Shown one piece after another: positions 27,408-36,361 of a stretch of 64,000 nt of DNA. The first letter of the stretch is position 1; each line of letters begins with the position of its first letter. Source of the DNA: Planococcus sp. PAMC 21323 (lineage in GTDB: Bacteria > Bacillota > Bacilli > Bacillales_A > Planococcaceae); contig NZ_CP009129.1 in assembly GCF_000785555.1 (NCBI RefSeq), positions 620,001 through 684,000 of the forward strand, written 5' to 3'. The translations under genes and the position numbers were made by a program. The notes beneath the pieces were generated by a model, which saw only the letters and a program-made list of their open reading frames with translations, had not been told where the DNA came from and searched no databases.

Positions 27408-28403
27408 ATGGGCTTTTTCGGCAATCAATTTTCAGATGTAGTGGAATGGGAAGAATTCAGAGAAGATATGATTTTCTGGAAATGGACCAATAACGAAGTG
27501 AAAAAAGGCAGTAAGCTTATTATTCGTCCAGGACAAGATGCTATCTTTATTAATAATGGTAAAGTTGAAGGGATTTTTGAAGATGAAGGTGAGTACGATA
27601 TTGAATCAGAAATCGTGCCATTCCTATCGACGTTAAAAGGTTTCCGTTTTGGCTTTAATAGTGGCATGCGTGTTGAGGTTTTGTTTGTGAATACCAAAGA
27701 ATTTACTGTCAGATGGGGGACGCAAAATCCAATCAATATCCCATCACCACAGCTTCCAGGGGGCATGCCAATTCGTGCAAACGGTACATTCCAATTTAAA
27801 GTTAGCGATTATATTGGGTTGATCGATAAAATTGCGGGCGTCCGAAGTAGTTATTTAGTGGAAGATGTGAAAATCCGGATTACGGCAATTTTGGATCAAC
27901 TGTTAATGAGATGGATTAGTAAAGAAGGCAAGGACATGTTCAATTTGCAAGCGAATGCACGAGAAATTGGACAAGGCATTCAAGATGATTTAAATATGCA
28001 GTTAATGGACGATGGCATGAAAGTAACAGGCTTCCAAGTGATGAGTTTTAACTATCCGAAGGAAATTCAAGACATGATCAACAAAAGTGCGTCACACGGA
28101 ATGGTTGGTGACGTTTCGAAATACCAACAAATTTCTGTGGCAGATGCTATGGGCAAGTCATCTGGGTCGAATACGGCATCTGATATGGCGGGTATGATGA
28201 TGGGCATGAACATCGCGAAAGAAATGATGGACGACAAAAAAGAATCAGGTCCCAACAAACAGCAAAGCACAGCTACGAACACAAATGATTCCAACACTGG
28301 TTCAACAAGTGGTGATCAAACGGTACCGAAATTCTGTCCAAACTGCGGGCAAAAAAATGAAGGTTCGAAATTCTGTCCGAATTGTGGGCAGAAATTAGCA
28401 TAA
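27408..28403 (+). CDS. ydjI: SPFH-domain protein with C-terminal zinc ribbons, YdjI-like
   Basis: 331 residues. The SPFH/virion-core-like domain covers residues 1-220 (NQFSDVVEWEEF, KKGSKLIIRPGQDAIFINNG, GGMPIRANGTFQFKV). A low-complexity Met/Ser/Thr linker leads to two short zinc ribbons (FCPNCGQ twice). AGAGGAAGG gives ATG 27408 at ten bases. ATG 27399 is too near. In B. subtilis YdjI links the PspA homologue to the YdjGH membrane pair. It is the last gene of the operon. Confidence 0.88.
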   Translation: MGFFGNQFSDVVEWEEFREDMIFWKWTNNEVKKGSKLIIRPGQDAIFINNGKVEGIFEDEGEYDIESEIVPFLSTLKGFRFGFNSGMRVEVLFVNTKEFTVRWGTQNPINIPSPQLPGGMPIRANGTFQFKVSDYIGLIDKIAGVRSSYLVEDVKIRITAILDQLLMRWISKEGKDMFNLQANAREIGQGIQDDLNMQLMDDGMKVTGFQVMSFNYPKEIQDMINKSASHGMVGDVSKYQQISVADAMGKSSGSNTASDMAGMMMGMNIAKEMMDDKKESGPNKQQSTATNTNDSNTGSTSGDQTVPKFCPNCGQKNEGSKFCPNCGQKLA

Positions 28404-28412
28404 CTAGAAAAC

Positions 28413-28449
28413 AAAACCGCTAGAGGATGGAAATCCTGTAGCGGTTTTT
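28413..28449 (+). terminator. Terminator of the pspA-ydjGHI operon
   Basis: The stem AAACCGCTA...AGGAT pairs with ATCCT...TAGCGGTTT, followed by T5, ten bases after the ydjI stop. Confidence 0.88.
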
Positions 28450-28490
28450 CTATCTAGACTAGTTTAAGTGATAAGAAATTTGCCATTTTT

Positions 28491-29669
28491 TTATACAGAA
28501 ACTTGTTTTTTCAAACGCATATAATACGTCCATAGTTTGACTAATAAGGACCCATAAATAGTGATGCAGAGTATAAATGCAAAAGTTCCCCATGATAGCC
28601 ATTGAGACAACTCTGTTTTTTGATTAAAGCTATTAAATAGGAAATAAAGGTACAAAAGTGTAAAAGGTAAAAAGAAGGTAGTATACGTAAGGACCATCTT
28701 TTTAGCCTGGTTGATTCGAGTGGAATTATCGCTATATAATTGCGGTCGCCCTTGATCTTGTGTATATTCTTGACTCCAAATGGTCCACTTTTCTAAGTTC
28801 GAAATGGAGTTAAAGCAATTAGACCAGCCAGCTTCTTGATGAATGTTAAAATAACTTGCAGGTGGTTGGCGTTGGTAATCGACTTTATAAGCTATGCGAC
28901 GCGGCTTGCCTTTAGAAAAGTGAAAAATCATGCCGATTGGATTGACACGCACTAAGTTGAATCCACGTTGTTCCATAGACTCAAGCCAGGTTTCCAATTT
29001 ATCAGGAGAATACATCCAAGCGAATCGAATTTTAGTTACTCGGCGACCTGAATGTTTCAGTTCTCGTTTTCTTTGTTTTTCGACACTCGTGTTCGTTTGA
29101 ATAGGCTCTACAACTAGTGGTTCACTCATTTTTTTATTTGTTTTTGTAATTTTGATAATAGAGTAAATGCCTAGTATAACCAATCCAATGACTATTGCAA
29201 AAAATAAATACGTCAAAATCCAATATGGGCTTTCTTCTACAACAACAGCTTCACCCATGAATAGATAGGAAAAAGCTAAAGAAATGGGAGCTGCGAGTAC
29301 AGCCAATAAATAAAATAAAAGTCCATAGAAAAGATACGTAATCCTTTGGTTGTGTTTAATAACTCCATCTCTAGTGGGGAATTTTTTTATGGACTCTATA
29401 GATTGACTGTTTGTCGAAACTTGCCATTTTCCAGCTAGTGCAGCCATTTCCCAACCGTCGTTTAGCAAAGTTGAAGAAAGTGTAGGTGATTTAAATTTGT
29501 CATAAGCAATTTGATAAAAACGCAATTCCGCATCACCTTCATTAAAATAAAAGCAGCGCGTCCATCGATCTAATTTCTCAAAGATATGGCCATCTTTTGC
29601 CATTTGTGAGAGCCACGTTTCAGTTTTTTCAACGTCATAGCTCCAGAAAGGTCTATATATTTTAATCAT
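28491..29669 (-). CDS. Membrane protein with two DUF2812 domains
   Basis: 392 residues. An N-terminal DUF2812 (FWSYDVEKTETWLSQMAKDG...) is followed by two membrane helices. A second DUF2812 (FAWMYSPDKLETWLESMEQRG...) follows, then two more helices near the C-terminus, so the protein is an internal duplication. DUF2812 genes typically sit next to a PadR regulator, as here. Function unknown. ATG 29669 overlaps the PadR stop by four bases. Confidence 0.85.
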   Translation of the reverse strand: MIKIYRPFWSYDVEKTETWLSQMAKDGHIFEKLDRWTRCFYFNEGDAELRFYQIAYDKFKSPTLSSTLLNDGWEMAALAGKWQVSTNSQSIESIKKFPTRDGVIKHNQRITYLFYGLLFYLLAVLAAPISLAFSYLFMGEAVVVEESPYWILTYLFFAIVIGLVILGIYSIIKITKTNKKMSEPLVVEPIQTNTSVEKQRKRELKHSGRRVTKIRFAWMYSPDKLETWLESMEQRGFNLVRVNPIGMIFHFSKGKPRRIAYKVDYQRQPPASYFNIHQEAGWSNCFNSISNLEKWTIWSQEYTQDQGRPQLYSDNSTRINQAKKMVLTYTTFFLPFTLLYLYFLFNSFNQKTELSQWLSWGTFAFILCITIYGSLLVKLWTYYMRLKKQVSV

Positions 29670-29995
29670 TGGAAATCCTCCTCAAAAGCTAAAGCGTTTT
29701 GATGTAACTCTTTAAGTCTTTGAATTTCTCGATTCATTAATTGTTTGCCAGTATCGGTGATTTCGTAAACCGTTTTTCGATATTCGTCCGCGAATACCAC
29801 AATGACACCATCTTTTTGCATTTTTGTTAAAGTGCCATAAACAGTACCTGATCCAAGAACAAGTCGTCCTGCTGTAAGGTCTTCAACATGTTTAATAATC
29901 CCATAGCCATGACGCGGTGTTGTTAAAGATAACAAGATATAAAAAGCGGTCTCTGTCATAGGCACATATTTTTTTAGCATTTTTTGAATATCCAT
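29666..29995 (-). CDS. PadR-family transcriptional regulator
   Basis: 109 residues. A PadR winged helix (AFYILLSLTTPRHGYGIIKHVEDLTAGRLVLGSGTVYGTLTKMQKDG...) with a short C-terminal dimerisation helix, which is the small class. ATG 29995 follows AGAGGCTC. It is in one operon with the DUF2812 membrane protein. Inverted repeats just upstream suggest autorepression. Confidence 0.92.
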   Translation of the reverse strand: MDIQKMLKKYVPMTETAFYILLSLTTPRHGYGIIKHVEDLTAGRLVLGSGTVYGTLTKMQKDGVIVVFADEYRKTVYEITDTGKQLMNREIQRLKELHQNALAFEEDFQ

Positions 29996-30013
29996 TTATA
30001 GAGCCTCTCTTCT

Positions 30014-30050
30014 ATATGTCACACCTCGACTATATCACATCGTGACATAT
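30014..30050. promoter_or_regulatory. Inverted repeats upstream of the PadR gene, probable operator
   Basis: ATATGTCAC (30014-30022) is mirrored by GTGACATAT (30042-30050). Within this, TATATCAC-ATC-GTGACATA (30031-30049) forms an imperfect 19-base palindrome. PadR sites often use ATGT/ACAT arms, which both repeats contain. Confidence 0.6.
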
Positions 30051-30101
30051 TGTGTATAGTTTAACTTTTTCTAAAGTAGACGGAATATTCAAATTTATAT
30101 T

Positions 30102-30129
30102 TTGACATTCTATTAAAAGAGAGTATGAT
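30102..30129 (+). promoter_or_regulatory. Sigma-A promoter of the 32-residue peptide gene
   Basis: TTGACA (30102-30107) and TATGAT (30124-30129) are separated by 16 bases. Initiation would be near 30136, about 20 bases before the start codon. Confidence 0.8.
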
Positions 30130-30154
30130 GAAGATAAAAGAAGGAGGAATTACT

Positions 30155-30253
30155 ATGGAAGCCACCTTTGGTTTTGTGCCTATGCTTGTCATCTCGGCCA
30201 TCATGATTGTGCTCATCATGTCCTATTTCTTCTTCCACCACTGGGCAAAATGA
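30155..30253 (+). CDS. 32-residue single-pass membrane peptide
   Basis: A short frame, ATG to TGA, encodes MEATFGFVPMLVISAIMIV and then LIMSYFFFHHWAK: one membrane helix of about 21 residues with a His-His-Trp tail. The AAGGAGGAAT ribosome site is near perfect. A good promoter lies just upstream, and a perfect-palindrome terminator begins 14 bases after the stop, so this is a complete small gene. I do not recognise the family. Small hydrophobic peptides of this size modulate membrane complexes or act as type I toxins, but no antisense partner is apparent. Confidence 0.75.
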   Translation: MEATFGFVPMLVISAIMIVLIMSYFFFHHWAK

Positions 30254-30266
30254 GTACAAAAAAGTA

Positions 30267-30295
30267 AATCCGCATGTCGACATGCGGATTTTTTT
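30267..30295 (+). terminator. Terminator of the small peptide gene
   Basis: A self-complementary stem (AATCCGCATG with CATGCGGATT around TCGA) followed by T7. Confidence 0.92.
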
Positions 30296-30310
30296 ATGCG
30301 CTAAAATACA

Positions 30311-30346
30311 AAAAATCCACCTCCATTACGTGGGAGGTGGATTTTC
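30311..30346 (-). terminator. Terminator of the YjiH operon
   Basis: The stem AATCCACCTCC pairs with GGAGGTGGATT. On the minus strand it is followed by T6. It starts five bases after the yjiH stop. Confidence 0.85.
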
Positions 30347-30350
30347 TCGT

Positions 30351-31715
30351 TTATACAAATAGATGAGCAAACAATACAAGAATTGGTAAGGTGATGATTG
30401 TACGTAAAACGAAGATTACTGCAAGTTCCCAGAACTTCACAGGAATGTTTGAACGCAAGATTAAAATGCCGATTTCAGACATATAAATAATTTGCGTCAA
30501 TGACACTCCAGCTAGAACAAAGCGAGTTAATTCACTTTCAATTCCACCACCAAGTACTGCTGGTAAGAACATATCTGCAAAACCAACTAAGAAAGTAGGT
30601 GCCGCCTCAGCTGCTTCAGGCAATCCGAACATTGTCAGTGCCGGAATTAATGGATAAGAAATAATTTTGAAAAGTGGAGTGTATTCAGCCACGATCAAAG
30701 CGATTGTACCTAGAGCAAAAACAAGCGGGATTAACGCTAGCCAAATATCGAGTACTGTTTCGACTCCCATTTTAGCAAGCTTTTTCGGGCTTGCCGCACT
30801 GCTTGCTTTGCGACGAGCTTCATCAAATCCCCATTGAAATAGAGAAGCACCTTCAGGAATAGTGTCATCGACTTGCTTTCCAACTGGAGCGTAGTAGTCA
30901 TCTTTCTTCCGAGATAGCGGGGGAATGCGTGGCATAATAATCGCTGCCACTAAACAAGCGACGGATACGGCTAAGTAAAACGGGAAGAACAAATGACCAA
31001 TGCCGACAACATTTGCAACGACTAAACTAAACGCAACAGAGGCAATCGAGAACGTCGTTGCAATAACAGAAGCTTCACGTCCAGAATAGTTACCTTCATC
31101 GTATTGTTTCATCGTTACCAAAACTCCAACGGGCGCTGCGCCCATCCAAGAAGCCATCGCATCGATCGAAGAACGTCCAGGTAAAGTAAAGACAGGACGC
31201 ATGAATTTGTTTAATAAAGTTCCGACAAATTCCATTAAGCCAAATTCTACGAGTAATGGCAGTAGAATCCCAGCAAATAAGAACCAAGTTAACAATACAG
31301 GTGCTAAGTCATACAGCACAACCCCACCTGTGGCTCTTGACGAAATGATTTCAGGACCCATTTCGTAATACGCCATAAATCCAAAAGTAAATGCCAATAC
31401 ACGAACAACTAGACCTAAAGGTCCGTTAATAAAAGTACTGCTTAAGAAGGGAGAGTTTTGAACAAACTCAGGCTTTGTGATTGTAGCCAGTACGCTAGCC
31501 AGTGCTGAAAAGCCGAGTAAGATAACAATAAATCCAGGAATAACATCACCAAATGTAGATAATAAGAAGGAGGCCAAAATGCCGACACCAATTGTTATTT
31601 GCCCATCATAAGAAATCGGACATAAGAAAAGTAATGCGCCGATAATGGAAGGAATTAAAAACTTCCACGTATCGATGGATTCAATCGTCTTTTTTTCGCT
31701 TTGTAACATGGTCAT
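30351..31715 (-). CDS. YjiH-family nucleoside-recognition (Gate) membrane protein
   Basis: 454 residues with about 10-11 membrane helices. A Gate-domain-like stretch is seen at LVEFGLMEFVGTLLNKFMRPVFTLPGRSSIDAMASWMGAAPVG and again in the C-terminal half (LVGFADMFLPAVLGGGIESELTRF). YjiH proteins are presumed transporters. The substrate is unknown, although the family is annotated near amino-acid or arginine metabolism in some genomes. ATG 31715 overlaps the regulator's stop (ATGA), so the regulator probably controls it. Confidence 0.87.
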   Translation of the reverse strand: MTMLQSEKKTIESIDTWKFLIPSIIGALLFLCPISYDGQITIGVGILASFLLSTFGDVIPGFIVILLGFSALASVLATITKPEFVQNSPFLSSTFINGPLGLVVRVLAFTFGFMAYYEMGPEIISSRATGGVVLYDLAPVLLTWFLFAGILLPLLVEFGLMEFVGTLLNKFMRPVFTLPGRSSIDAMASWMGAAPVGVLVTMKQYDEGNYSGREASVIATTFSIASVAFSLVVANVVGIGHLFFPFYLAVSVACLVAAIIMPRIPPLSRKKDDYYAPVGKQVDDTIPEGASLFQWGFDEARRKASSAASPKKLAKMGVETVLDIWLALIPLVFALGTIALIVAEYTPLFKIISYPLIPALTMFGLPEAAEAAPTFLVGFADMFLPAVLGGGIESELTRFVLAGVSLTQIIYMSEIGILILRSNIPVKFWELAVIFVLRTIITLPILVLFAHLFV

Positions 31716-33043
31716 ATAATTTCCCCCCCAATAGGTGTGTTTGTATATTTCTTTAGTTTGCGGACAACGGATGGTTGGCTAATCCCTAGAATATGCGCCA
31801 TTTCAGTTGTTGTTCGGTAGCGCTTTTGTGCATTCAGCACTACTTTCTTCTCAACCGATTCCAAAATATGAGGAAGTGTTTGACCTTGAAGTTCAAAGCC
31901 GATGCGTTCATCTGAATCAGGTTGGTAAGTGATGGGAAGGTCATCGAGTGTGATGAGTACTGACTCATTTTCGATATAGCTACGTTCTAATACATTACGT
32001 AATTCACGAAAATTACCTTTCCAAGGCAACTGCAATAAGTGGAAATACAAATCATCGGTAATTGATTTTTGTTGGGTATATTTTTGATTTAGCTCTTCTA
32101 TTACACGACTGATCGTTTGGTCTAAATCTTCGGGTCGTTCTCTTAACGGGAATAATTCTATAGAAGCCAAATGTAAAAAATAAAACAAATCTTCACGAAA
32201 TTTACCGGCAGTAACAGCTTCTTCAATTGAGGTCGTACTAATAGCAAGTACACGCGCAGTATGTGGTTGTTGCAAAATCTTATACAGTATTGCTTGTGAA
32301 GCAAGTGACAATTGTTCAATTTCATTAAGTACCAGTGTTCCTCCTGCGGCTAAGTTTATATAACCTTCATCACCAAGCCCTGTAAAGCTGATTTCAAACA
32401 CCGATTCAGGAATTGCGCTGCAATTGACTTCGATAAAAGCAGCATTTTTCCGACTGCTCTGTGAGTGAATAAATTTAGCTAACGCCGTTTTTCCGGTACC
32501 AGGTTCTCCACAGATTACAACAGGAACTTCGAGCTGCGACATCTTACTAGCTATTTGAAGTGCACGGCTTGATGAAGGACTTTCCATAACACATCCCTCA
32601 ACATGAAGTTGCTGATTGCGGAGGTGAGCAAGCTCTCCTTTTACTTTAGACATTTCTGCTTCTAGATTTACTAGGTACTCTTTCATGACCATCAACTGAG
32701 ACATGTCGTAAGAATAACTAACAACAAAGTCCACTTCACCGCTATCGTTGAAAAGAGGAATCCCTGTAATCAATGCTTTTTTTCCAGAAGGCGTATTTTG
32801 TCTAATGACCACTTTTTTCTTTTGTTTTAATACGAGAGGCGTGATAGCAGGAGAAAAGATTCCTGCCGCTTCTAAATCGTAAACAGATTTTCCAAGTAAT
32901 TCTTCAGCCGTTACACCGTATGCATCGCCACTGCATTTAGAGGCTTTGATGATGCGACCTTCTCGTGTAGTCACGATAATGTCTTCATCATACGTTTCGA
33001 TAATTTCTTCGTTGGTATTGGGAAGCAGAAATAAATTGTTCAT
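31712..33043 (-). CDS. PAS-AAA+ transcriptional regulator, TyrR-like, lacking the sigma-54 GAFTGA loop
   Basis: 443 residues: PAS domain (20-125), coiled linker, AAA+ domain with Walker A GEPGTGKT (179-186), and C-terminal HTH (TTEMAHILGISQPSVVRKLKKY). Walker B reads LVLNEIE (237-243), with Asn in place of the usual Asp. The loop that should carry GAFTGA is shortened to EISFTGLGDEG. Without GAFTGA it cannot open sigma-54 complexes, so it probably works with sigma-A, as E. coli TyrR does. ATG 33043 follows AAAGGAGGA. In operon with yjiH. Confidence 0.85.
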   Translation of the reverse strand: MNNLFLLPNTNEEIIETYDEDIIVTTREGRIIKASKCSGDAYGVTAEELLGKSVYDLEAAGIFSPAITPLVLKQKKKVVIRQNTPSGKKALITGIPLFNDSGEVDFVVSYSYDMSQLMVMKEYLVNLEAEMSKVKGELAHLRNQQLHVEGCVMESPSSSRALQIASKMSQLEVPVVICGEPGTGKTALAKFIHSQSSRKNAAFIEVNCSAIPESVFEISFTGLGDEGYINLAAGGTLVLNEIEQLSLASQAILYKILQQPHTARVLAISTTSIEEAVTAGKFREDLFYFLHLASIELFPLRERPEDLDQTISRVIEELNQKYTQQKSITDDLYFHLLQLPWKGNFRELRNVLERSYIENESVLITLDDLPITYQPDSDERIGFELQGQTLPHILESVEKKVVLNAQKRYRTTTEMAHILGISQPSVVRKLKKYTNTPIGGEII

Positions 33044-33060
33044 TACTGTCCTCCTTTATT

Positions 33061-33087
33061 CATTATTGTATAGACTATACATTATTG
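33061..33087. promoter_or_regulatory. Palindrome flanked by direct repeats upstream of the TyrR-like gene
   Basis: The 15-base palindrome TGTATAGACTATACA (33067-33081) lies within two copies of CATTATTG (33061-33068 and 33080-33087), 18 bases before the regulator start. TGTA...TACA halves resemble those of TyrR boxes but with shorter spacing. The remaining gap to 33340 is AT-rich and shows no gene. Confidence 0.45.
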
Positions 33088-33339
33088 AATAATCGAATTA
33101 CAAGAGTTTTTTTTATTAATTTTGAATAACTTCATGTAATAATAGGCTTTTTTAGGAATCCTTGAATATCCAAACGAGTTTTAATTAATTCTATAATTTA
33201 ATTCTTATAAGTGAATAAGTATTTTTATAAACTATATATAATAAGAGCTGCATGATAAAGTGATTAATAGAAGTAATTTTCTGAAAACTAAAATATGACA
33301 TGATACATAATTGGTGTATATAATTACAAAACAATAAAT

Positions 33340-33392
33340 AAGCTGTCACCTAAAGATCAGAGAACCTGACTTTAGGTGACAGCTTGTTTTTT
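33340..33392. terminator. Terminator after the SLH protein gene
   Basis: A 16-bp exact stem (AAGCTGTCACCTAAAG and its complement) with a 14-base loop lies ten bases beyond the SLH gene stop. The tail on the minus strand is T-rich but interrupted. The plus-strand tail is T6. Confidence 0.8.
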
Positions 33393-33402
33393 ATAAACAA
33401 TT

Positions 33403-34482
33403 TTATTCGACAGCGACCAATTCTTTTGTAACGGTACCATCTAAGTTTACTGATTTTACTTCCCCATAACCTTCTACCATATAATAAACATGACCTTTTT
33501 CAGAAAATTGGGGGTTGGCGGCAACTGTAACTTCTACGGCATTAGTAAATGTCTTAAACGGTGTGTGTACCGTTACGTTCGTTTTCGTGATGACACGAGG
33601 AGCTGAATACTCAGTATCCGTATACCAGGCTTGTCCAATTTTAATTGGATAAATTAATTCTGTGTACGCCTCTGAATAGGGCATACCAAATATATAGCTT
33701 TCATGTGTTTCGAATTCTAATGTATCAGTTAATAAAGATCTATCTTCTTTATAGATGCTCCAAACAAAGCCCATCTCTAACCCGTAGCGCGATGGTACGT
33801 AATTATAGACATGCCGCTCTGCTCCATATTCCGTATCATAACTATAAGATTTTGTTTTGTCTCTTAAATAAGAGTTTGAAATGGTTGCTCGGTTTTTAAA
33901 CTTAGCTTCAAGACCGCGTGCTAGAAATGCAGAAAACTGCCCCCGCGTTACCTTTACATTTGGACGAAACGTTTTATTTGGATAACCGATGGTAATATTA
34001 GCCGCTAGTATTTGTTGGATGGGCTCGAAAACGGCCATGTCAGGTGAGATATCTGTAAAGCTGACATCTGCACGGAAGGGGACAACGAACAAACGAGACA
34101 AAATAAACGCCATTTCAGCTCTAGTGATTGTGTTGTTTGGGCGATAAGTGCCGTCCGGATAGCCATTGATTAACTTGGCTTTTGCTGCGGCTGCAATATA
34201 CCCGCTTGCTTTGTGAGAAGAAGGTACATCTGAAAAAATGGTATTCTGTTGCTTGCCATCAAATCCTTTTAGACGACCGATCATCATAACTACTTCGGCG
34301 CGTGTTACTCCTGAGTCTGGATGCATCGTGCCATCGGGATAGCCATTTAATACATTACGTTCGATGAGATAATTGATTTCGTCGTAAAACATATGAGACT
34401 TTGGTAAATCAGAAGCTGCGGCAACAGGAAATGCTAATGACAAAGTTAACAAGAAACAAAGTAGAACAATAAGCTTTCTCAC
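33403..34482 (-). CDS. Secreted protein with three SLH (S-layer homology) domains
   Basis: 359 residues. Signal peptide MRKLIVLLCFLLTLSLAFPVAAA. Three SLH domains over residues about 25-190 (LIERNVLNGYPDGTMHPDSGVTRAE, AKLINGYPDGTYRPNNTITRAE, ANITIGYPNKTFRPNVKVTRGQ). A C-terminal beta-rich region follows, with no known domain. SLH domains bind pyruvylated secondary wall polymer, so the protein sits on the cell surface. The GTG at 34491 overlaps GAGGAG. The one at 34482 is eight bases away and starts the signal peptide. Monocistronic. Confidence 0.88.
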   Translation of the reverse strand: MRKLIVLLCFLLTLSLAFPVAAASDLPKSHMFYDEINYLIERNVLNGYPDGTMHPDSGVTRAEVVMMIGRLKGFDGKQQNTIFSDVPSSHKASGYIAAAAKAKLINGYPDGTYRPNNTITRAEMAFILSRLFVVPFRADVSFTDISPDMAVFEPIQQILAANITIGYPNKTFRPNVKVTRGQFSAFLARGLEAKFKNRATISNSYLRDKTKSYSYDTEYGAERHVYNYVPSRYGLEMGFVWSIYKEDRSLLTDTLEFETHESYIFGMPYSEAYTELIYPIKIGQAWYTDTEYSAPRVITKTNVTVHTPFKTFTNAVEVTVAANPQFSEKGHVYYMVEGYGEVKSVNLDGTVTKELVAVE

Positions 34483-34638
34483 TGTGTTCACTCCTCAAAT
34501 TCGATTTCACCGTCTTTAGCAACGAAGGTTTTCTTAATTTGAGTGACAATAGCGATTTGCTTTACTGCACATATACCCAAAATGTAAAAAAAGTAACAAT
34601 AAAAGTTTCATGAAATTTCCAGAAACATTACCTTACTT

Positions 34639-34656
34639 TACAAATAAATATTCACA
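34639..34656. promoter_or_regulatory. Distal ARG box upstream of gdhA
   Basis: TACAAATAAATATTCACA matches the ArgR/AhrC consensus TNTGAATWWWWATTCANW at 16 of 18 positions. It lies about 170 bases upstream of the proximal box. Confidence 0.55.
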
Positions 34657-34760
34657 ACAAAAAGTAGCGTAATATTGTTTTACTGACGATGATAACGTTT
34701 TCTTCTAGCAAAAAGTAGATTGAAGTTAAATGATAAAACATAGTTATGTTGAAAATTGAT

Positions 34761-34789
34761 TTGCGCTAATGAAAAACTCTTTGTATAAT
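34761..34789 (+). promoter_or_regulatory. Promoter of gdhA
   Basis: TTGCGC (34761-34766) and TATAAT (34784-34789) are 17 bases apart. The predicted start near 34796 puts the proximal ARG box in the early transcribed region. Apart from the ARG boxes and this promoter, the gap 34483-34845 shows no gene. Confidence 0.7.
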
Positions 34790-34809
34790 AAAATCTAATT
34801 ATTAATTTT

Positions 34810-34827
34810 AATGAATAAATATTCATT
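34810..34827. promoter_or_regulatory. Proximal ARG box at gdhA
   Basis: The perfect palindrome AATGAATAAATATTCATT matches the ArgR/AhrC consensus at 17 of 18 positions. It sits between the promoter and the ribosome site, 18 bases before the ATG. ArgR/AhrC bound here would obstruct transcription. Confidence 0.75.
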
Positions 34828-34845
34828 TTTATAAGAGAGGATTGA

Positions 34846-36234
<1,389 letters not shown>

Positions 36235-36246
36235 TTGATGGCTAGC

Positions 36247-36285
36247 AAAACCATTCCCTTTTTAATAAGTGGGAATGGTTTTTTT
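36247..36285 (+). terminator. Terminator of gdhA
   Basis: The stem AACCATTCCC pairs with GGGAATGGTT and is followed by T7, twelve bases past the stop. Confidence 0.9.
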
Positions 36286-36361
36286 ATGCCTGTAGGTATT
36301 TATTTAAAGTGCTCATTGACTTACAGTTAGTAATAAGAAGAATGAGCAAAGGATGAGAGAC

